DNA of 64,000 nt from Ustulina deusta (taxonomy: Eukaryota; Ascomycota; Sordariomycetes; Xylariales; Xylariaceae): the NCBI GenBank assembly GCA_023159155.1, contig JAJNNX010000079.1, forward strand, positions 1 to 64,000, read 5' to 3'. Positions 48,601-61,219 of the stretch are shown here, in pieces (positions within the stretch are counted from its first letter, which is position 1; every line of letters starts with the position of its first letter). The position numbers and the translations under genes were made by a program. The notes under the pieces are model-generated. The model was not told where the DNA came from. It saw only the letters and a program-made list of their open reading frames with translations, and did not search any database.

Positions 48601-49994
48601 TAAGTTATTATAATATAATTTAATAAACTAAAAATAAATAAATTATTTTAAAAAAATATAAACTTTATTTTTATAGTATAAAAAAGATTTTTTAATTATT
48701 TATTAAAAATTTATAAGCTTTTTAGTATTAATATGTTTTTTAATCAATTTATATTTAAAAGTTTTTTATTAAATATTTTAGATTATATTTTATAAACTTT
48801 ATAATATATTTAGATTTTAAAAGTTTTTATTATTTATAGTTATTTATACTTATATATGTATAACTGTTTATATAAAAATAGTCCTTTTTTTAAAAAGTTG
48901 GGCAGTATATATTTTGCTTACTAATATTTTTAAATATTTATTAGAAATCTTAGTTTATATTACTACAATTTTTCTTTTTAATATTAAAAAAAGATTAGTA
49001 TTTTAAAGCAAATTGCTTATATAATTAAGTTAGCATAATAAAAAATTAGTTTTATTTTGTTTGCTTTGCTTATATTTAATAATAAAATTAAAAAAAGCTA
49101 AATATATATATTAATAAGCTTACTTTTTATGTAGCTTTAAAGTTTTTATAAACGTTTAAAAATTATTATAGTTAATTAATATTTTAATTAATAATTTATT
49201 TTTTTAAAAATAATATTACTAATACTTAAAACATTTTATAATTATAAATATTTTTTAATTTAAAGTTCTATAGTTTAATTTTATATTAATAAACTTATAA
49301 AAATAAAATATAATAAAACGTTATTTATTTTAATTATTTTTTTTAAAAAAATTTCTTATTAGCGCTGCTTTAAAGGAATTAGTTTGTATTAATATTTGCT
49401 TTTTAAAGTTAAAATATATAAAAAGAATAGCTTTTCTAAATAAGTTTTAGAGCTTTTTAAAAGCTTTTATTATAAAATAGTCTAAAAAAATTTAACTTTT
49501 TTTTATTCTAGTTATGTTTTTTTTAAATACTAGGTTAAAAAAGTAATAATTTAAAAATACCTTTTAATAAAGCGCTAATAAAAGTTATAAAACTTTAAAA
49601 ATTGTTATAGCTTATAATAAAAACTAAAAAATAATTATTATTTAATTATATTAATATAACTAAAGTTTATTTTAATATTTTAACTAAATATAATATATTT
49701 AAAAAATTTAAGTTTTTTTTAATAGAACTAATATTTTAAAGGCTTAATATATAGCTTAGTATTTTAAAGTTTTTTAATAATTTTTTAGATATATTTTATA
49801 TAGGATTTTTTGTTTATAAAAAATATAAAAATATTATCTAGGTATATAATATAGAATATATTTAAAATATTGTTAAGTGTTTTATATATATAGTTTTAAA
49901 AAGTAGTAGAAGTATTATATAAACCTATAAGTATAACTAGAAATTTGTAATAGCTATAATACGTACGAAAAGCTGTTTTTTATTTATTTCCTTT

Positions 49995-50275
49995 TTTAAT
50001 TTAAATGCAATAATATGTGTTTTTAAGATCGATCTTAGTAAATATTTTAGCGTATGCAAGTCTATCTATTAATTCCGAAATAAGGGGGAGAGTATAGCGA
50101 TTCTTCTGCAAGCCATTCTTAAAGTTCTTTAAGCTCGTCTTGGGCTAATAGGTAAATAGAATAATAAGGTACTGTAGCGTTGTTCTATAGATCAATCGCT
50201 AAGTCTTTTTGTTTAGAATGTGGGAGGATGTTAGCTTTGTTAGTATTAAAGAAATTAGCTAGGTTGTAAAATTTT
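49995..50275 (-). pseudogene. Ty3/Gypsy reverse transcriptase relic with internal deletion
   Basis: Minus-strand reading gives FNTNKANILPHSKQKDLAI, then [15 protein letters not shown] and [10 protein letters not shown]. These match the Gypsy RT start (DILPxHRxxDHxIxL, then PLYxLSxxELxxLREYL). They are followed directly by [20 protein letters not shown] and LKNTYY (family PLIxELLDRLxGAKxFTKIDLxxAYH). About 40-50 residues that normally lie between these blocks are missing, so the element carried an internal deletion, and a few stops occur. The catalytic Asp of the first RT motif (TKID) is present. Pseudogene. Confidence 0.82.
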
Positions 50276-52619
50276 AATAGAACACTTTTAAAACTGGTGC
50301 AATTTTTTTTAGTTTTTAATTCTTTTAACTAAAAGGGTTCAAAAAGGTATATAATAGCTTAATAATATTTTTTATTTTTATAAGCCCTAGCGAATTAATA
50401 AGTTATAACTAACTTAAAATGTTTAGGCCTTAAGCTATAGAACTAGCGATTTAAACTTAAATCAAGTATGATTTTTTAGTTCTTTAGTATAGTTTAGGAA
50501 AAAAGCACTAGATTTTTTTTTAACTAATTATTTCGGTTAATAGTAATACAAGTATGCCGAAATTTTTAAGTTACTTTATAGCTATTAGTAAGTTTATAAA
50601 TAACTTAATAAGTATTATAACTAAGAAATCTATTTTTAATAGTATGTTATAAAGCATAAGTATAAAATAAAGCTTTTTTTAGTTTATTATATAAAACAAA
50701 AGTATAACTAATATAATTATATTTAGTGCAAGAATTTAAATTAATAAATGTTTTTAATAGGGTTTTTTTTAGGCTAATAAAATAAATGTTGCATAAAGTA
50801 TAAAATTAATACAAAACAAATATAAAAGGTTATAGTTTTAGCTTAAGCTTTATAGCTAAAACTAAGACTATTTTTTTTTTTTTAATTATTACTTAAATAT
50901 TTATTAAAATATGCTAAAAAATTATATAAACAATCTTGGTCCAAATAATAATTGTTTTTTTATAAATAGTAGAACGTATTAGAGTTTTTTTGTTTTTAGT
51001 TTAACTAAATTTTTTAGTAAGTATTACTAGTTAAGTTTTTTATAATTATAACTAATATAACCTATTTTTTTATAATTAAAGTAAAAAAAGTTCAAGGTAT
51101 TATTATTTTGCTTTAGGCAGTTATTAAAGTTATTTTATAGCTGTTTTTAGGATATATTAAAAGTATATTAGCTAAAATATTTTAAAAATAATAACTTTTT
51201 AAATATATAATTATTAAAAGGTTGCTAATTTAAATAAGGTTATTTTAGCTAGTTATAGTACTAATAACTATTTTAGCTCCGAACTATATTATAGTATTTT
51301 TAGTTTTAATAAAAATAATTTTTATTATTAAAATATTTTTATTTAAAAAAGCTTTAGTATTATTGCTAATCCTAAAGTTTATTAGTATTAGTTTAGTTAA
51401 TATTTAAACATAAAAGTTTTTGTTAAAGCTTTATAGCTTTAAAAACAAAAATTATTAGTTTTTAATAATATTATATTATATTTATTATTACTGATTTTTT
51501 TTAAAATAACAGATTATTAAAATTTATAATCTTTTATTAAAACAGATCGGTTAGTTTTTAGTAATATAATATAACTTTTTTATTATTGCTTTATTGTTTT
51601 TTTTAAATTTTAATTTAAAAAAAATATTAATCAAATATTTTAAAGTTTTAATTAGCTTATTACTAAGCTTTTTTTAATTGCTAGCTAATATTTATAACAA
51701 AAAAAATTAATTAGTAAATTAAAGTTTTAGTTTAATTAATAAAAATCTTTTAATTAAATTTATAAAAAAAGCAATTTTAGTATGCTTTTTTTTTAAAAAG
51801 AACTTAATACTAGTTTTTATAATTCTAGTTTATTTTGCTAACTATATAAATAATTTAAGTCCGGGCTTATTAGAACTTTTTTTGCGAATTTTTAAACATA
51901 GATTTTAGTTTTTTAATTTATTTAATTTATTAATTATAAATAAACTATATAATAAATAAAAAATATTTAAATTTTAAAAAATAATTAAAATTAATATTTA
52001 ATTTTTTATTATTATTATAGCATTTATAATAATAAAATAATTAATAATTAAAACTGCTTAGATCTAACTTGTTAAATAATAATAATAATAAAAAAAAGTA
52101 AGTAATAAGCTAGAATTAAAAAAGTTATATTATTTTTAGTGCTAATTTTTATGTTTTAAGTAAAAGGTATAAAAAAAATTTAAAAAGTTAAAAAATTTAA
52201 AGTTTTTTAAATTTTTAGTTTTTTTTTAATATTTATATTTTTTAAGTTTCTATTTTAATATTAATTTATATATACTTATAAATCAAAATTCTTTTAATCT
52301 AAAAGCAGGTTATTTCTATTTTTTTAGCTATTTATTTATTTTTTTAAGTTCTGTTTTAAGCTAAATATTTTGTTATAATAAAAATTAATTAGTACTTTTA
52401 AATCGTAAAGTATTATTATTATTTTAGTAACTAAGTATTAAACTATTACTAGGCTCTAATTTTTGATTTTTATTTAGAAAAAAATTAATATAGCTTTATT
52501 AGCTATCTATAGCTAATTTATTTTCTTTAAGGAGTATTAATCTAGTTAATAGTCCGGGTTTTTTAGGGGCTATTATATAAATATATTATAAATAACTTTA
52601 AAAAAACAAGCTTTAAAAT

Positions 52620-52798
52620 TGTTATAAATAAGAAGTTTATAAGGTCAGGTATAATATATAAAAAAATAAGTTATATATTTAGTAAGGTTAGTTTATAAGA
52701 CTAAAGCTTATAGGAGGAAGATTCTTTATTAAAGTAGGTGCAGATATAGTATATATATATAGTAAGTATGCACCGGTCCTAGTATGCCAGGCATAACA
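52620..52798 (-). repeat. Element D right-hand LTR
   Basis: 179 bp, direct repeat of 45,357-45,533. The right (outer) half keeps GCACCGGTCC and GCCAGGC where the other copy has GCATTGGTCC and GCTAAGC. Confidence 0.85.
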
Positions 52799-55700
52799 AT
52801 TTTATACAAGCTTTCTTATTTTTTTTTTTTTTATACTAAAACTTTGCTACAAAAGAAAAATATAAATATATTATGTAAAAATGGTCTATTCTGTTCTTTG
52901 ATTGTATAGTTAATTTTAACTTTTGTATAGTTTTTGTGTAATATTTTTATTATGTTTTGAACAGCTGCTACTTTTTATATAAGGGCTAAAAAAAAAAAAA
53001 ATCTTTATTAATATATAGGTATGCTCTAAAAACAAAAAAAGTTAGTATAAGGCTGTTTAGTCCGGCTATATTATTTAACGTTTTAACCGTTATTTATAAA
53101 ATTAATTTATTATTTGTTTATATGTTAATTTTTTTTTTAAAAATATTATATATATGTTTTAATAGTTTATACGCTTGTTTTATTTTTTTGATTACCTAGT
53201 GTGCTTTAATAAATATTTCGTAGTATTGTATGTTTATTATTTTTATATATTTTTTAAATTTATTTAATAAAAAATTTATTTTTAAGTTATATATAATATT
53301 ATTAAAAGGTCTTTAATAAATATTAATCTAGTATTTATATAATATTTTTTATATATTTTGTATAAATATAGATTTTAAAAAAATAGCCGCTTAAAATAAT
53401 ATTATAGTATTAATTATATATAGTATGTTTTAGTTCTTTATTTATATAATATTTATAACTATTTTATAATTAAATTTGCAGTTATTTTTAATTATAAACT
53501 TAAAGCAGCATAAAACTTTGTTATATATTTAGTAATAGTAATAGAACTTTTAGATTTTTTCTAAAATTAGCTGCTTAACTTTATATTTTGTATAAGTTAA
53601 TATTTTATATAGTTTTTTTGTATAAAAATATTTAAAATATTTATATAAGCGCTATAGTTTAACTTTAGTAAAATAGCTAGTTGCTTTATATAAATAAATA
53701 TTAAAAAAAGGTAGCCCTATTTATATATAACAAAAAGGGTGCTTTTGTTTTTTTATATAATAATATTTTTTGTATTATTAAAATAAGTTTTTAAACAATT
53801 TATATTTTTTAATAAAAATAAAAATAAAATAAAAATATTTAATATATAAAAAATCGTATAACTAATTTTATTATTAATTTTTATTATATTAATTAAAGTT
53901 GTTATATAATTTTTATTAAAGCTTATTTTAGTTATTCTAAGCGTTTATATAATTTTTATATTAGGGTTTTTTTATATATATGTTTTTACTTGTAGCTTTT
54001 TTATAATTAAGAACTTTAAAGTACTTATATCTTAAATAATGCTTTAGTACTTTGTATAATATTAGTTATCTAGTATAAATTAGTTTAAAAGCTAGTTTGT
54101 TATTATTACTTAAATATCTTTTTAAGTTATATAATATATAAATATATTATTTATAATATATTATATTATATTTTTATTATATATATTAAAAATTTTATTA
54201 TTATTATTATATAAGTCTAAATAATTTTTATATTTAACAAAATAAATAAAGAATTCTACTAAAGTTAGTTCATTATTAAATATTATTTTATATGTATTAA
54301 AATATTAGCTTTTTATATAAGCCTTTTTTTAATAAACAAAGTATTTCTTATTTATATAAATATTTATATAATTTTAACTAAGGTATTATTTTTAAAAATT
54401 ATAAAAATATTATTTAATATTTTTATATTATATAAAGTGGCAATTAGTATAATTATATTGCCTATCCGTATAGTAAATATTTTCTGCTTTTTGTATAAAA
54501 TGTTTGTTTAATAAATTACCTTTAATTCGGAAGCACAAACAAAGGTTAGAAAAAAAACTTTTAAATATAAGTTTTTAAAAAATAAGTATTGTTTCAAATT
54601 TAGGCATACTTTTATATACTTATACAATAATTATACTAAAATATATTTTTTTTAAGTATTTTGCCTTAAATATTTTTTATACTTTTAATAGCTTATTGAT
54701 TATAACTTTTAATACTTTATATAAAAAAAAGTTTTTTATTTATTTATATATTTATATAAAAATAATATTAGTCTAGTCTATTTAATACTAGTTATAGTTT
54801 ATAATTATATTAAAATATAAATCTATAATATTATATATTTTTTTTTATATATAATCAGAACTATTATAAGATATATAATAATTTTTTATATAATTATTTA
54901 AAATAGCTAGAAATATTATATAGAATTATTCTTTTATAATTTTTATTTTGCAGTAAAAATTAATAAACTATTATGTTTTGTTATAAAGCAGATTATATAG
55001 CTTTTTAAAATAGTTTTTTTTTTTTTGCTAAATCTTTAGAAATATTTAATATTTTATTACTAAAATAATCTTATTTTAAATATTATATATAAATAAGATC
55101 TAAATATAAAATATAAATATTTTTATATCTAGTATTATATAAAATATTAATTGTTTAAAAGTTTATAAGAAATATTATAAAATTAAGTATTTTATTATAT
55201 ATTAGAAATATAATATATTTCTAGCTTGTATAGCTAGGTTGTTAATCGGTATAAAAAATAGGTAATGTTTTATAATTAAAAATATTTCTTAAAAATATAT
55301 TTTTAATGCTTTATTGTTATATAGTAGTATATTATTCTAAATTAAAGGTTTTTTTTAACTTTATATATAAAAGTTTTTTTAAGATTATATTCTAGTTTTA
55401 GAAGTAAGTACTGCAGAACTATTCTATTATATAAGAAAATTTTTATTATTATAGTTTTAACTAAAGAATTACTAACTTAGAATAAAGAACGTTAATAATA
55501 TTTAAAATTATTATATAAAAAATTAAAGTTTATATATTAGAACATATTTATTTTTTATAAATTATATAATATAGTTTTTTTTTAAACGCTTTATTAGCTT
55601 TTAGTTTAAAATACTTTTTATATAAAATATATTATATATTTTTATAATAATTTTGCTATTAATTAATTATAATGTTTATAGTCTAACTAATTTAATATTT

Positions 55701-56292
55701 TTTATTAATATTTTTTAAAAATCTTTTAGTTTATATAAAGTTTAGTTATATTTAGTATATAAGTACGTAGCCTATATATTAATCTTTTTTCTAATTATTA
55801 TATAAAAGTTATATAAAATATTATTATATATATAAAAGTTGATTATTTTTTATATAATAGCTAAAGAAATACTAGTATACTTGGTAATCTTTTTAGCTAT
55901 AAACTTATATAAAGAATTATTTAAAAATATTAAAAGTTATTTTTTAAAAGTTTTAGCGTTTTTATATATTTATTTCTAATAGCTTTTATATAATTAGCTA
56001 CTGTTTAACATATTTATAAATATAAGAAATAAAAAAAAAAAGTTTAATTATAATACAAACTTTGATATAATTTATATAATAATAATCAAAAAATAATATA
56101 ATTATATATTATTAATTATATTTTTATACGAAAGCCGAGCCAAAGTATAAATAAGTAATCAATCTTTTTTTTTTATTGGTTTACTACTAGAGGAACCAGA
56201 GTACAATATAAAATATGTAGTCCGTACAACTAGGTTAGAATTCTGTTTTTATTTTTATTAATTTATATTTTTTAGCCAAGAACATTAATTAG

Positions 56293-56542
56293 TATTAGGT
56301 AGCTAAAAAGTATAATATTATATATAATAAAAAGATAAAATAAATAACTATATATATCGATCTATTTTTTTAACTATTTATATAAAAGTAATATTTTTAT
56401 ATAAAGGATTTTTATATAGTAAGAAAATTCTATATATATATACCGCCTATATAATTGGACCAATAGTTAATTGCTAGTATTATATAAATAGTCTTGTACG
56501 TAGTCGGCAGTAGCTTTGTGCGTAGTTAATACTATTATAACA
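56293..56542. repeat. Element B right LTR
   Basis: 250 bp. The right, outer end keeps CTTGTACGTAGTCGGCAG where the left LTR has CTTATATGTAGTTAGCAG. Confidence 0.85.
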
Positions 56543-57925
56543 TAATGTTTATTTTAGTTATTTTAAAATAAATATTTTAAAACTTTTAAAATTAGCTAAA
56601 AATTAATAAACAAATTTATTAAAAATTTAATTATTTAAATTAGATTTTTATTTAATTAAACTAATAAGTTTAATTTATTAATAATTTTTATAAGCTTATT
56701 TAATATTATATATTAATTTAATAACTTTATTAATAAATAATTTATAAAAAATATTTAAATTTATAAAAACTTTATATAAGTTTTTTTTTAAATTTATATT
56801 AAAATAGTTTTATAATTTATATTTTTATTATAATTTTATAAATTAATATTTTTAAATTAAACTATTAAATATAAAAATAAATTTATTAATATTTTTATTA
56901 ATTTTATATATATAAATTTAAAATATTTTATAAATAATAATTATTTAATTAAAATTATAATAAACTATTAATAAAACTTAAAATATTTTAATAATATTAT
57001 TAAATAATTTTTTAATTAAATAAAAAAATATTTTTATTAATTTTTTAATATATTTTTTTAATTAATTTATAATATATTAAAATTAATTATTTTTAATTTA
57101 AAATATAATAATATTTTTATTTAGCTTTTTTATTAATTTATAAACTTAATTATTAAATAAAGCTTTATTTTTTATAAATTTACTAAAATTAATTTTTTAT
57201 ATTTTAGTTTTTTTAATATAAATAAAGTTTAAAATATTAAAAAATAAATAAAGCAATAAAACTAAAAAGTTTAAAATTAATACTTTTAAATATATTTTTT
57301 ATTATTAAATTATAATTATTTTTTAAAAATACTAAAATAAAAATATTTAAAAATTAATATTTTTTTTTTTTTATTTATTAAAAAAGTTTTATTAAAATAA
57401 ACATAAAATTATAAGTTTATATAGTTATAATATTTAGTATTATATTTTTAAATATATTATTTATTTTAAATTATTTTAGTTTTAATTTAGATTTTATTTT
57501 TTTAAGTTTTAATTTTTTGTTTTTTTTAGATTTTTTTTTAAATATTAGTTCGCTTAAAATATTTATAAAAAAATCTAATGCTTAATTTTTTTTTTTTTTA
57601 TAAAAAATTTTTTTTTTAAATTATTTAATAATAAAAAGCTAGCTATATTTAAAAGTTAAAATTGTTTTAATTATTTAAAAACTAAAAATAAAATAAAAAT
57701 ATTTAAAATTAGGTTTTTTATAAATTATTAATTTTTAAATAATATAAAAATTAAAAATTTTATTAAAGTTATATTAAAATTAGATTTATATTATAAAATA
57801 TATAATTTTTTATATTAAATATATAACTAAAAAAAAAATTTATTTATATTTTATTAATTATAGCAAAATAAAAAATATTTATTTATTAAATATTTATTAA
57901 TAAATAATTAATAAGCTTAAAATAG

Positions 57926-58153
57926 TATTATAGTTATTTAAATAAAGTTTTTATAGTTAGTTTATTAATATTATAAATAAAAATTCTAAATTAAAAAAAA
58001 AAAAAAAAAATCAGAGTTTATAAAATAAATAGATATAAACTTTATATATATAGCTATAGAGTTATAAATTAACTTATATATAGATTTCCTATTTTATTAT
58101 TATATAGGTCTAGAGTTCTTATAAGTTTTGCTAAAACTATACTAATTATTATA
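57926..58153 (+). repeat. Family A 3' LTR (full-length element)
   Basis: 228 bp partner of 37,373-37,609, with a 19-nt A-tract near 57,993 and the same ending, ACTAATTATTATA, before TAAAT. Confidence 0.72.
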
Positions 58154-58705
58154 TAAATATTAAAAATTTATAATATATTTTATAGTTTTTTAGCACTATT
58201 TATAAGTTTTTTATTAATATAAAAAAAATTATATATTAATTATTTATAGCAATTTAAAAAAGCTTATTATTAGTTTTTAAATAATTAATATAAAACTTAA
58301 CAAATAAAAAACTTATTTATATATAAGTTTAGTATATATATGCTAATAATTTAGCTATATTTTAAAAAATTAATATAAAATCTAAATAATAATAAAATAA
58401 TTAAAAAAACAACCCGATTAGCTAAATCTATATTTAGAACTATAATTAAAAATAAAATATATAGTATACTATAAATAATAATATAATTATAAAGTATTTT
58501 AGTATTGTTTTATAATTATAAAATCAATTTAATAATACTCGCTAAACTAGGTATTAGCTATATTTAGCCTATTAATTATAAGTTAATAATTTTAAAAGTA
58601 TTACTACTAGTTATATTTAACTTTTATAATAATAATTATAAAGTTAATTAAATAACCAAGTTAAATAAGATTAATAAAGCTAGGTATACCGCTAAAGCTA
58701 AAAAA

Positions 58706-58760
58706 AATAAATGTTTTAACTGCAGTAAAACAGGTTATTAGGCTAAAGACTGCCAAAAAT
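58706..58760 (+). pseudogene. Gag CCHC zinc-knuckle relic
   Basis: The frame reads C-F-N-C-S-K-T-G-Y-stop-A-K-D-C, that is Cx2Cx4Hx4C with His changed to Tyr (CAY to TAY) and Trp changed to a stop (TGG to TAG). Both changes are single C-to-T or G-to-A transitions at CpA/TpG, a compact example of RIP acting on a coding motif. Confidence 0.85.
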
Positions 58761-59999
58761 AACCAAAATAGCTAAAATAGACCCTATAAACCTTATAGCC
58801 CTTAAAATTAAATCAATCTATAATAATTAAAAGTATGCTATTTTATAACAACTTAGCTAATAAATTTTGGACTAAATATAAGTTATTTTAAAGAAAATTA
58901 CTGATTTATAAGCGCGTATATTTTGCTAGCTCTAATAATCTTAAAAAAAAAAAAATCAAACAAAGTTTTTATAACCGACTTAACAACAAAAAAACCAAAA
59001 TTAATTATAAGCTTTAAAAATTTTTTAACATATAAAATAGCTCTGTTTATATAGTTAAAATAAACAAAAGCAAAACAAAACTAATACTAAAAAAAAATAA
59101 ACTATATAATAAATATTAGGACTATTACAACCTATTTTAAGCTTGGGTTATTAATAATAATATAATATTTATAGTTTTCTAAAATTATAAATATACAAAT
59201 TATTATATATTAGAATTATTAGTAGCTAAACTAAAACTATACTTATTTTAATAATAAAGCATAATATATAGCATTAAAAAAACAAAACTATAAATAACAC
59301 AAAATTACTATATTATAGCTAAATTTATTACTAATAATAATATAACATAGATATAAGAAATTATTAGCAATATTATATTAAACCAGACTTTCCTTAGGGA
59401 CTTTACTATAAGTAAGCATAAGTTCTATAAATAAAAAAGTATTTTTAGCCTAAAAAATAAGCAAAAAACTATATAACTAATATATTTTATAGGAATACCT
59501 ACTATAAAACTACTAAAAAATACCCAAGCTAATACAGCATTTAAAACAGTATACCAAACAAATATTATAAAATAGCACAAAAATACCCCTAATAACCTAT
59601 AAGTAAAAAAATATCTAAATAACCTTATTTATAAGTTTTTAGGCTTATTTGACCTAGTACTAAAAAAAACAGAAATTATTACTAAAACAAAGCATTATAT
59701 TAATACTAGAAATACTATACTAATTAAGTTGCTATTTTATTAATATAATTTTTAATAAAAAACATAATTAAAAACTTTATTAATATATATTTTAGAGTTT
59801 ATATCTAGAAGGGCTATAGATTATAGAGTGCTTTAATATTACTAATACTAAAAAAAGCACTTAGTAGTATAATTATAGATAAGATTATTAATAAATATTT
59901 TAAAAATATAATCTAGCAATTTTATTATAATTATTATAAACTTAATAAAATAACTAAAAAAAAAGCGTATTTGCTACTTAATACTTAGGACTAGATTTA

Positions 60000-60560
60000 A
60001 AAAGCAGTAGAATATTTATAATATATTTTTATTAATTTAAAAAATAAATTCTAGTAGATTTAGATAAATAAAACTAATAAAAAAAAGATAGCGTTTATTA
60101 TATTATTTAGCATATATAAATAGCTTGTAATACTGTTTGGATTTTATAATATATTTACTATTTTCTAAGCCTTAATTTAAGAAATTATTAAATTTTTTAA
60201 AAATTAGTTAGCTAGCTTATTAAATAATATTATTATATAGGCTAAAATTTATAAATTATTATTTATATATTTTATAAAATATAGTATAATTATTAATATA
60301 TTAAAATTATTATTATTTATACTTAAAAATATTTTTTTAAGCTTTAATATTTTTTATAAAAATATTAAAGCTGATTTAGCAAAAGTTACTACTATAAAAA
60401 ATTATCTAAAACTAGTAATAATAACTAAAATATATATTTTTACTAATATAACAAAATATTTTAAGTATTTAATTAGTAATTATTTATTTGTTATAGAACT
60501 ATTTATTAAAACTTTTGTTAAAGCGCTTAAAAATATACTTATTAAGCTAGATCGTGTAAT
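60000..60560 (+). pseudogene. Ty3/Gypsy reverse transcriptase relic
   Basis: Around 60,113-60,200 the frame reads YK-stop-LVILFGFYNIFTIF-stop-ALI, matching the Gypsy block YEWLVMPFGLxNAPATFQALI after reversal of transitions. Further on, IKADLAKVTTIKN and FTNITKYFKYLISNY match the post-catalytic region (ADPxKVxAI, then FLGxxNYYRRFIxxF). Many stops; dead. Confidence 0.75.
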
Positions 60561-60925
60561 AAAATAAATATAAATATATATTTATAACTTTATTATTATA
60601 ATACTAATTATATAGTTGTTTAATTAGCGCTTATTTTTTATTATAAATATAAACTTTAGTTAATTTTATATAAAAACATATCTAATATAGCTATATATAT
60701 ATAATAATAAGTTAATATTCTACCCTATAGCTTATTTTTTAAAAAAGCTATAAGTAATTTAATTATAATATTCTATTTAAAAATATAAATTATTAATTAT
60801 TATATTAGTTCTTTAGTACTAAAAGTACTAGATTAAAAATAAAAAAATAACTATTTATATAAATTATAAATTATTATTAATTTTTTATATTAAAATAAAA
60901 CAGCTAATATATATTATATATTGTA

Positions 60926-61030
60926 GCAGGGCTGGTGCTAGCGGCCCGCTGGCAGCTGCAAATATGGCTGCACGTTAATTATTAGCTGTATTCGGGCCGC
61001 CTGCGGCCCGAAGCGGCTGATCTTCAGCTA
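60926..61030. other. Short GC-rich patch at a repeat junction
   Basis: About 100 bp of GC-rich, hardly mutated sequence (GGCAGCTGC, GGGCCGCCTGCGGCCCG words) between the truncated Gypsy element and the tandem array. No gene. It contains the inverted repeat listed at 60,991-61,012. It may be a remnant of unique DNA or the edge of another element. Confidence 0.5.
60991..61012. repeat. Inverted repeat TTCGGGCCGC-CT-GCGGCCCGAA
   Basis: Perfect 10-bp arms around a 2-nt centre, strikingly GC-rich against the surrounding AT-rich DNA. It could form a stable hairpin. No U-tract follows immediately. Confidence 0.85.
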
Positions 61031-61219
61031 TATTTAGGGGTTTAAATAATTATAAAAGCTTTCGAACTTTTTAAAGCAACACTTATATAGCATAGCATAG
61101 CATTTATACTAGTTTTCTAGTAGTAGGCGCTTTAGTTTATTTTTATTATTTTTAGTTGTTTTTAGTATTAAGTTGTTTTGTCCTTTTTTAATAGTGTTTT
61201 TAGTAAAGCTATAATAGAG

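Larger units (their letters stand above)
45357..52798 (-). mobile_element. Ty3/Gypsy LTR retrotransposon D, innermost element, minus strand
   Basis: LTRs at 45,357-45,533 (177 bp) and 52,620-52,798 (179 bp), starting TGTTATAAATA and ending GCATAACA with complementary six-base termini. The duplication ATTTT flanks both ends (45,352-45,356; 52,799-52,803); it is perfect but low in information. A Gypsy RT relic on the minus strand (about 49,995-50,275) sets the orientation. Being inside B, A and the Gypsy element, it is the youngest layer, and part of its pol is the least mutated retrotransposon coding sequence in the nest. Confidence 0.82.
41847..56542. mobile_element. LTR retrotransposon B, nested in A and split by D
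   Basis: 250-bp LTRs at 41,847-42,096 (starts TGTTGGGTGGC) and 56,293-56,542 (starts TATTAGGTAGC), both ending CTATTATAACA. The perfect 5-bp duplication TAATG lies at 41,842-41,846 and 56,543-56,547. Without element D the length is 7,249 bp, typical of an autonomous LTR element. The interior includes a 17-bp tandem repeat, a trinucleotide hairpin and a short GC-rich word around 42,770-42,810. I cannot read pol motifs, so superfamily and orientation are open. Confidence 0.82.
37373..58153. mobile_element. Family A LTR retrotransposon, full length, split by elements B and D
   Basis: LTRs at 37,373-37,609 (237 bp) and 57,926-58,153 (228 bp; the difference lies mainly in the poly-A tract). Flanking pentamers are TAAGT (37,368-37,372) and TAAAT (58,154-58,158), a duplication differing by one G-to-A change. 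Subtracting element B leaves 6,080 bp. Sequence on either side of B (37,610-41,841 and 56,548-57,925) matches the uninterrupted forward copy at 4,682-7,492, which confirms that the two halves belong together. Decay is extreme; no RT, protease or integrase motif is legible, so I leave the superfamily open. Confidence 0.78.
58154..60925 (+). mobile_element. Ty3/Gypsy element, right piece (Gag zinc knuckle to RT/RNase H), truncated
   Basis: Continuation of 36,365-37,372 after the family A insertion. A Gag zinc knuckle is readable at 58,712-58,753 and Gypsy RT at about 60,000-60,560. No integrase and no 3' LTR follow: near 60,925 the sequence changes abruptly to an unrelated GC-rich patch. The element is therefore truncated on the right as well as RIP-degraded, and is the oldest layer of the nest. 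Confidence 0.65.
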
